Part shown: positions 61,399-64,000 of the stretch, piece after piece
How positions within the stretch are numbered: the stretch's first letter is position 1
Layout: each line of letters begins with the position of its first letter
NCBI GenBank assembly: GCA_020310875.1
Contig: CM035437.1
Span: 53,206,965 to 53,270,964 of the forward strand
Length of the DNA stretch: 64,000 bases
DNA from: Ceratopteris richardii
Lineage: Eukaryota; Streptophyta; Polypodiopsida; Polypodiales; Pteridaceae
Direction of reading: 5' to 3'
Translations under genes and position numbers: made by a program
Notes under the pieces: generated by a model
The model's input: the letters and a program-made list of their open reading frames with translations, nothing else
Told to the model about the DNA's origin: nothing
Database searches by the model: none

Positions 61399-61686
61399 TC
61401 AATCCAAGAATGCAATCAAACCAGATCCATGATCACTCATCAAGTGGTGAAAAATACAACGAAGTGAAGTACCAAATAAAGCATCTGACAATGTGAAAGA
61501 GCTACCATCAATAGTAGTCAAAATGATCTTATGAACTCCCATTACAGGATAAGAGAAGATGTTAATGCATGTGAGTATATTCCCTCTAGGGGGAGACTCA
61601 AGTAAACTAAAGAAATTGTGTTGTGAGGCAATATGTTTGGTTGTCCCAGTGTCAAAGTACCAAACATCTGAGTCTAGTGTAGACAT
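61399..61686 (-). pseudogene. Copia E protease, truncated
   Basis: Open 95-codon frame with WYFDTGTTKHIASQHNFFSL (active site Asp-Thr-Gly-Thr; Thr for Ser is acceptable in retropepsins) and GVHKIILTTIDGSSFTLSDA. The end runs into unrelated sequence (LMSDHGSGLIAFLD), marking the breakpoint near 61490-61399. Confidence 0.8.
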
Positions 61687-61689
61687 ACA

Positions 61690-62717
61690 CTATTCATGAG
61701 TAGATGGTTCATCACTGCAAATAGTAGTAAATCCCCATTCTTCATTTTGCACAAGATTAGTACACTCTGTTTTACGTGTAGAGGCTTCTACAACAACCAT
61801 TCCAACCTCTTTCTTCTATGCCTCTTTTGCAACGAGTTTTGGACAAATCTTTATGACATGATCATTTTCTTTACAATATTTGCAGAATTGTTTTTGCTTT
61901 TTTGTTTTCTTCTCATCTTTGTCTTCCCTCTTTTATTCTATAGAATTAGCAATTTTTTGTTGGCTAGTAGATGAGCTATGTTTACCTTTGCCCTTCTGAC
62001 TAGCTAAGAAAGCATGATCTGCAACATGCATAATGGACCTGTTTTGCCTAGACTGATCTTCTTGCAATAATAAAGAGACTAACTCCTCAAATGTTAAGTC
62101 ATTTGGATCACCTTTCATCATCAACCAAAGAGTAGAAGCAAAACTTTCATATGGATCTAGAAGACCATTAAGAACGATCTGCACAAGTGAACTATCTAGC
62201 AAGACCATATGTAGAAATCAACTTCTCTTTCAAATCTTTGATCTTTGTCAAAAAATTGTCCATAGAATCTCCTTCATTCATATGCTTACTCTCCAATTAT
62301 TTTCAGAGATAAGCAACACGATCCTCATTTCTTGCCTGGTATAAAGTGGTAAGTGTATCCCAAGCATCCTTTGCTATTTTGCAAGAGTGAATATGAGGGA
62401 TAATGGCATGTTTGATAGAAAATGCTATCAATGCATGTGCCTGAGCATCTCTGTCATCCCATCAAAGTTGCTCTATAGTAGATGCAATAGGAACTACAAC
62501 ACGAATAGGAATTTGAAGATTGTCATCTTCAACAAAATCTATGTCGCCTTCAATAATTGTATTTGTAGGTGTAGTATGTCATTTTTCAACACCATGAACA
62601 ATATTGCGTAATCCTTTTGTGACCAATACATGAAGCATATGCCCATAATGGGTAATTGCTAGCATCCAACTTTTCCTCAATAATCAAGATACAGAATACA
62701 TCATTGCTTTCAGCCAA
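61690..62717 (-). pseudogene. Copia E gag, start codon lost
   Basis: The gag start reads TTG instead of ATG at 62717-62715, followed by AESNDVFCILIIEEKLDASN. Later, 62208-61933 is open: LLDSSLVQIVLNGLLDPYES, MKGDPNDLTFEELVSLLLQE, DQSRQNRSIMHVADHAFLAS. After a stop comes the zinc knuckle FCKYCKENDHVIKIC, intact CX2CX4HX4C at about 61890-61848. Copy E keeps CAG at the DQSRQ position where A has TAG. Confidence 0.85.
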
Positions 62718-63028
62718 GACAACTAACTAAGACACCCTAATGCAAAAAAATGAAGGTATTTCTCAGAAAGTTGAACAAAACTATCCTGTTGAGCTCTACT
62801 AAACTTATAGCAAACTTGGAGGCACTTGTATTGGCGAACTGAAACCTATATATATGTCTGGCACAAAAGGATAAAATTGCCTACATAGGCACTATGATAA
62901 TGCATTCAGAGGTTGAATCAAGCTCAGATAAAAAAATTTGACCCTGAGTATGCTCACCTATTCTCATGCGTGATCAGATGGGTGTCAACGATGTCCTAGA
63001 TGAAGCAGCAAACTGCTCTCATACCAAG

Positions 63029-63258
63029 TGTTGGAGCTTGAGGTCTATTAAAGCACACAAACAACACAAGGAAGGAGAAGAAACTTGGAGCACAACACAT
63101 ATTACTGAATGTATTACCAAGTGAATGTACAAAGATAAGTGACCCATTAGGGTTATAGGCATATATATAAGTCTGGGAAGAAAACCTCCTCAAGATGGAA
63201 AAAAGTACCCCACGGGTCCTAGTGTGTTCATGCACATCACTACAAAAATATATCATCA
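63029..63258 (-). repeat. 5' LTR of copia E
   Basis: On the minus strand begins TGATGATATATTTTTG at 63258 and ends GCTCCAACA at 63029. The primer site cttggtatgagagc follows (minus, about 63028-63015), with one substitution from consensus. Confidence 0.88.
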
Positions 63259-63985
63259 TTCACTTGGAGGTACACACCACAACAAAATGGTGTGGTAGAG
63301 GGACAAAAAGGTATATAGCGCTAAAATTCAAGATTCAAGCAAAAATTCTTGGAAAATCAATCATGGAAATGTGGACCAATTAAGGAAGCCTAAAAGCATG
63401 AGATTCCATAAAAATAAGTCAATCTCCACTCGCCAAGTCATCTAAACTAAGGCTGAGTTTTTGGGAAAGGTGGTTCCTAGATTTTAGGGGCCAATTTCTC
63501 TCCATAAGACTTGTATCATGAATTTTTTAGAGTCATCTTATTGGATTTAGTTCGTTTAGAGTTTGCACTATGTTGGAGTTTTAATAAGCAAACTTCTTGC
63601 TTAAGCTAGCCTGTTTCTTTCTTTTTGTTATCTTTGAGTAGGCATATCTATGTGTGTCCACATGCAATGTTGTAACTCTCTTGCCTTGAGTTGTTAGCAT
63701 TGTTTCTCCCTCATATTTATACATTTGATGTAATACTTGTGTAATTTGATATCTATGAAAGTTATTTTCAAGTCCAGAAAGTCTTTGGAGCATTCTCACA
63801 ATATTTTGGGAGACATGTTCAAATTAGTGAAGTGTGGTGATTGATATCTCTCTTTGTGTGTAGGCTCTATTGGAGCTATTTTGCTCTGAGTTGTAAGGGT
63901 TGGTTATCGTTCTATATCATTTTCAATGATTTTGGTGTCCTTGGATAGTGCTTAAAATTTTCTAAAGTTGAGCCAAGTTTGAGAT
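63259..63985. other. Unassigned sequence
   Basis: No gene recognised; T-rich, with frequent tgagttgt/ttggag phrases in the last 300 bp. Confidence 0.4.
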
Positions 63986-64000
63986 TGTTGATATATTTAG
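63986..64000 (+). repeat. Start of another copia LTR of the same family at the window edge
   Basis: The last 15 bases read TGTTGATATATTTAG, identical to the start of the copia C 5' LTR at 41835. No purine tract precedes it, so it is more likely a 5' or solo LTR than a 3' LTR. Confidence 0.75.

Larger units (their letters stand above)
61399..63258 (-). mobile_element. Ty1/copia element E, 5' fragment on the minus strand
   Basis: 5' LTR, primer site, gag and protease of the same family as A-C, in that order on the minus strand, ending abruptly after the protease. Integrase, RT, RNase H and the 3' LTR are absent. Confidence 0.9.

Overview
The window reads as nuclear DNA of a land plant with a large, transposon-rich genome. 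Genes are sparse, exons have GT-AG borders and plant-type 5' splice sites, LTR retrotransposons carry the plant initiator-Met tRNA primer site (TTGGTATCAGAGC), and there are long GA, CA and TA microsatellites. The one host gene I recognise is DET1 (DE-ETIOLATED 1). From memory its C-terminus is clearly homologous to, but fairly diverged from, the flowering-plant protein, so a fern, lycophyte or gymnosperm is possible. I cannot settle the species.

Region 1 (1-22957): a truncated Ty3/gypsy element (1-2460) ends at a poly-C tract. Four consecutive C-terminal DET1 exons follow on the + strand: 3803-3982, 4191-4286, 22653-22752 and 22821-22957 (stop codon). All splice phases fit. The intron between exons two and three is about 18.4 kb. 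It holds microsatellites, an open minus-strand zinc-finger ORF (5293-6021), an LTR-like element with long inverted arms (11829-12413), a gypsy integrase/chromodomain fragment (13830-14520), a decayed hAT transposon (15555-19330) and a copia gag (20760-21308).

Region 2 (22958-29181): no recognisable gene. It contains one tRNA-derived SINE with a 12-bp target duplication (25377-25501).

Region 3 (29182-38575): a nearly full-length but decayed Ty1/copia element (A, 29182-34233), a very long TA tract, a 170-bp tandem duplication and an unrecognised decayed minus-strand coding region.

Region 4 (38576-60066): one nested stack. Copia B (38576-60066) was invaded in its reverse transcriptase by copia C of the same family (41835-58706, perfect 5-bp duplication attaa). 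C was invaded in gag by a 377-bp solo-LTR-like element with inverted arms (43055-43431) and, between integrase and reverse transcriptase, by an 11.3-kb Ty3/gypsy element D (45488-56767). D carries a second aspartic-protease-like ORF downstream of integrase and a further unrecognised ORF before its 3' LTR, plus a near-perfect 91-bp hairpin.

Region 5 (60067-64000): unannotated sequence, a 5' fragment of a same-family copia on the minus strand (E, 61399-63258), and the first 15 bases of another copy's LTR at the window's end. No bacterial-type operon, CRISPR array, rRNA or intact tRNA gene was seen. Apart from the DET1 exons and possibly the 5293-6021 ORF, every coding region carries stops or frameshifts. 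All homology statements come from reading motifs by eye; no database search was run.
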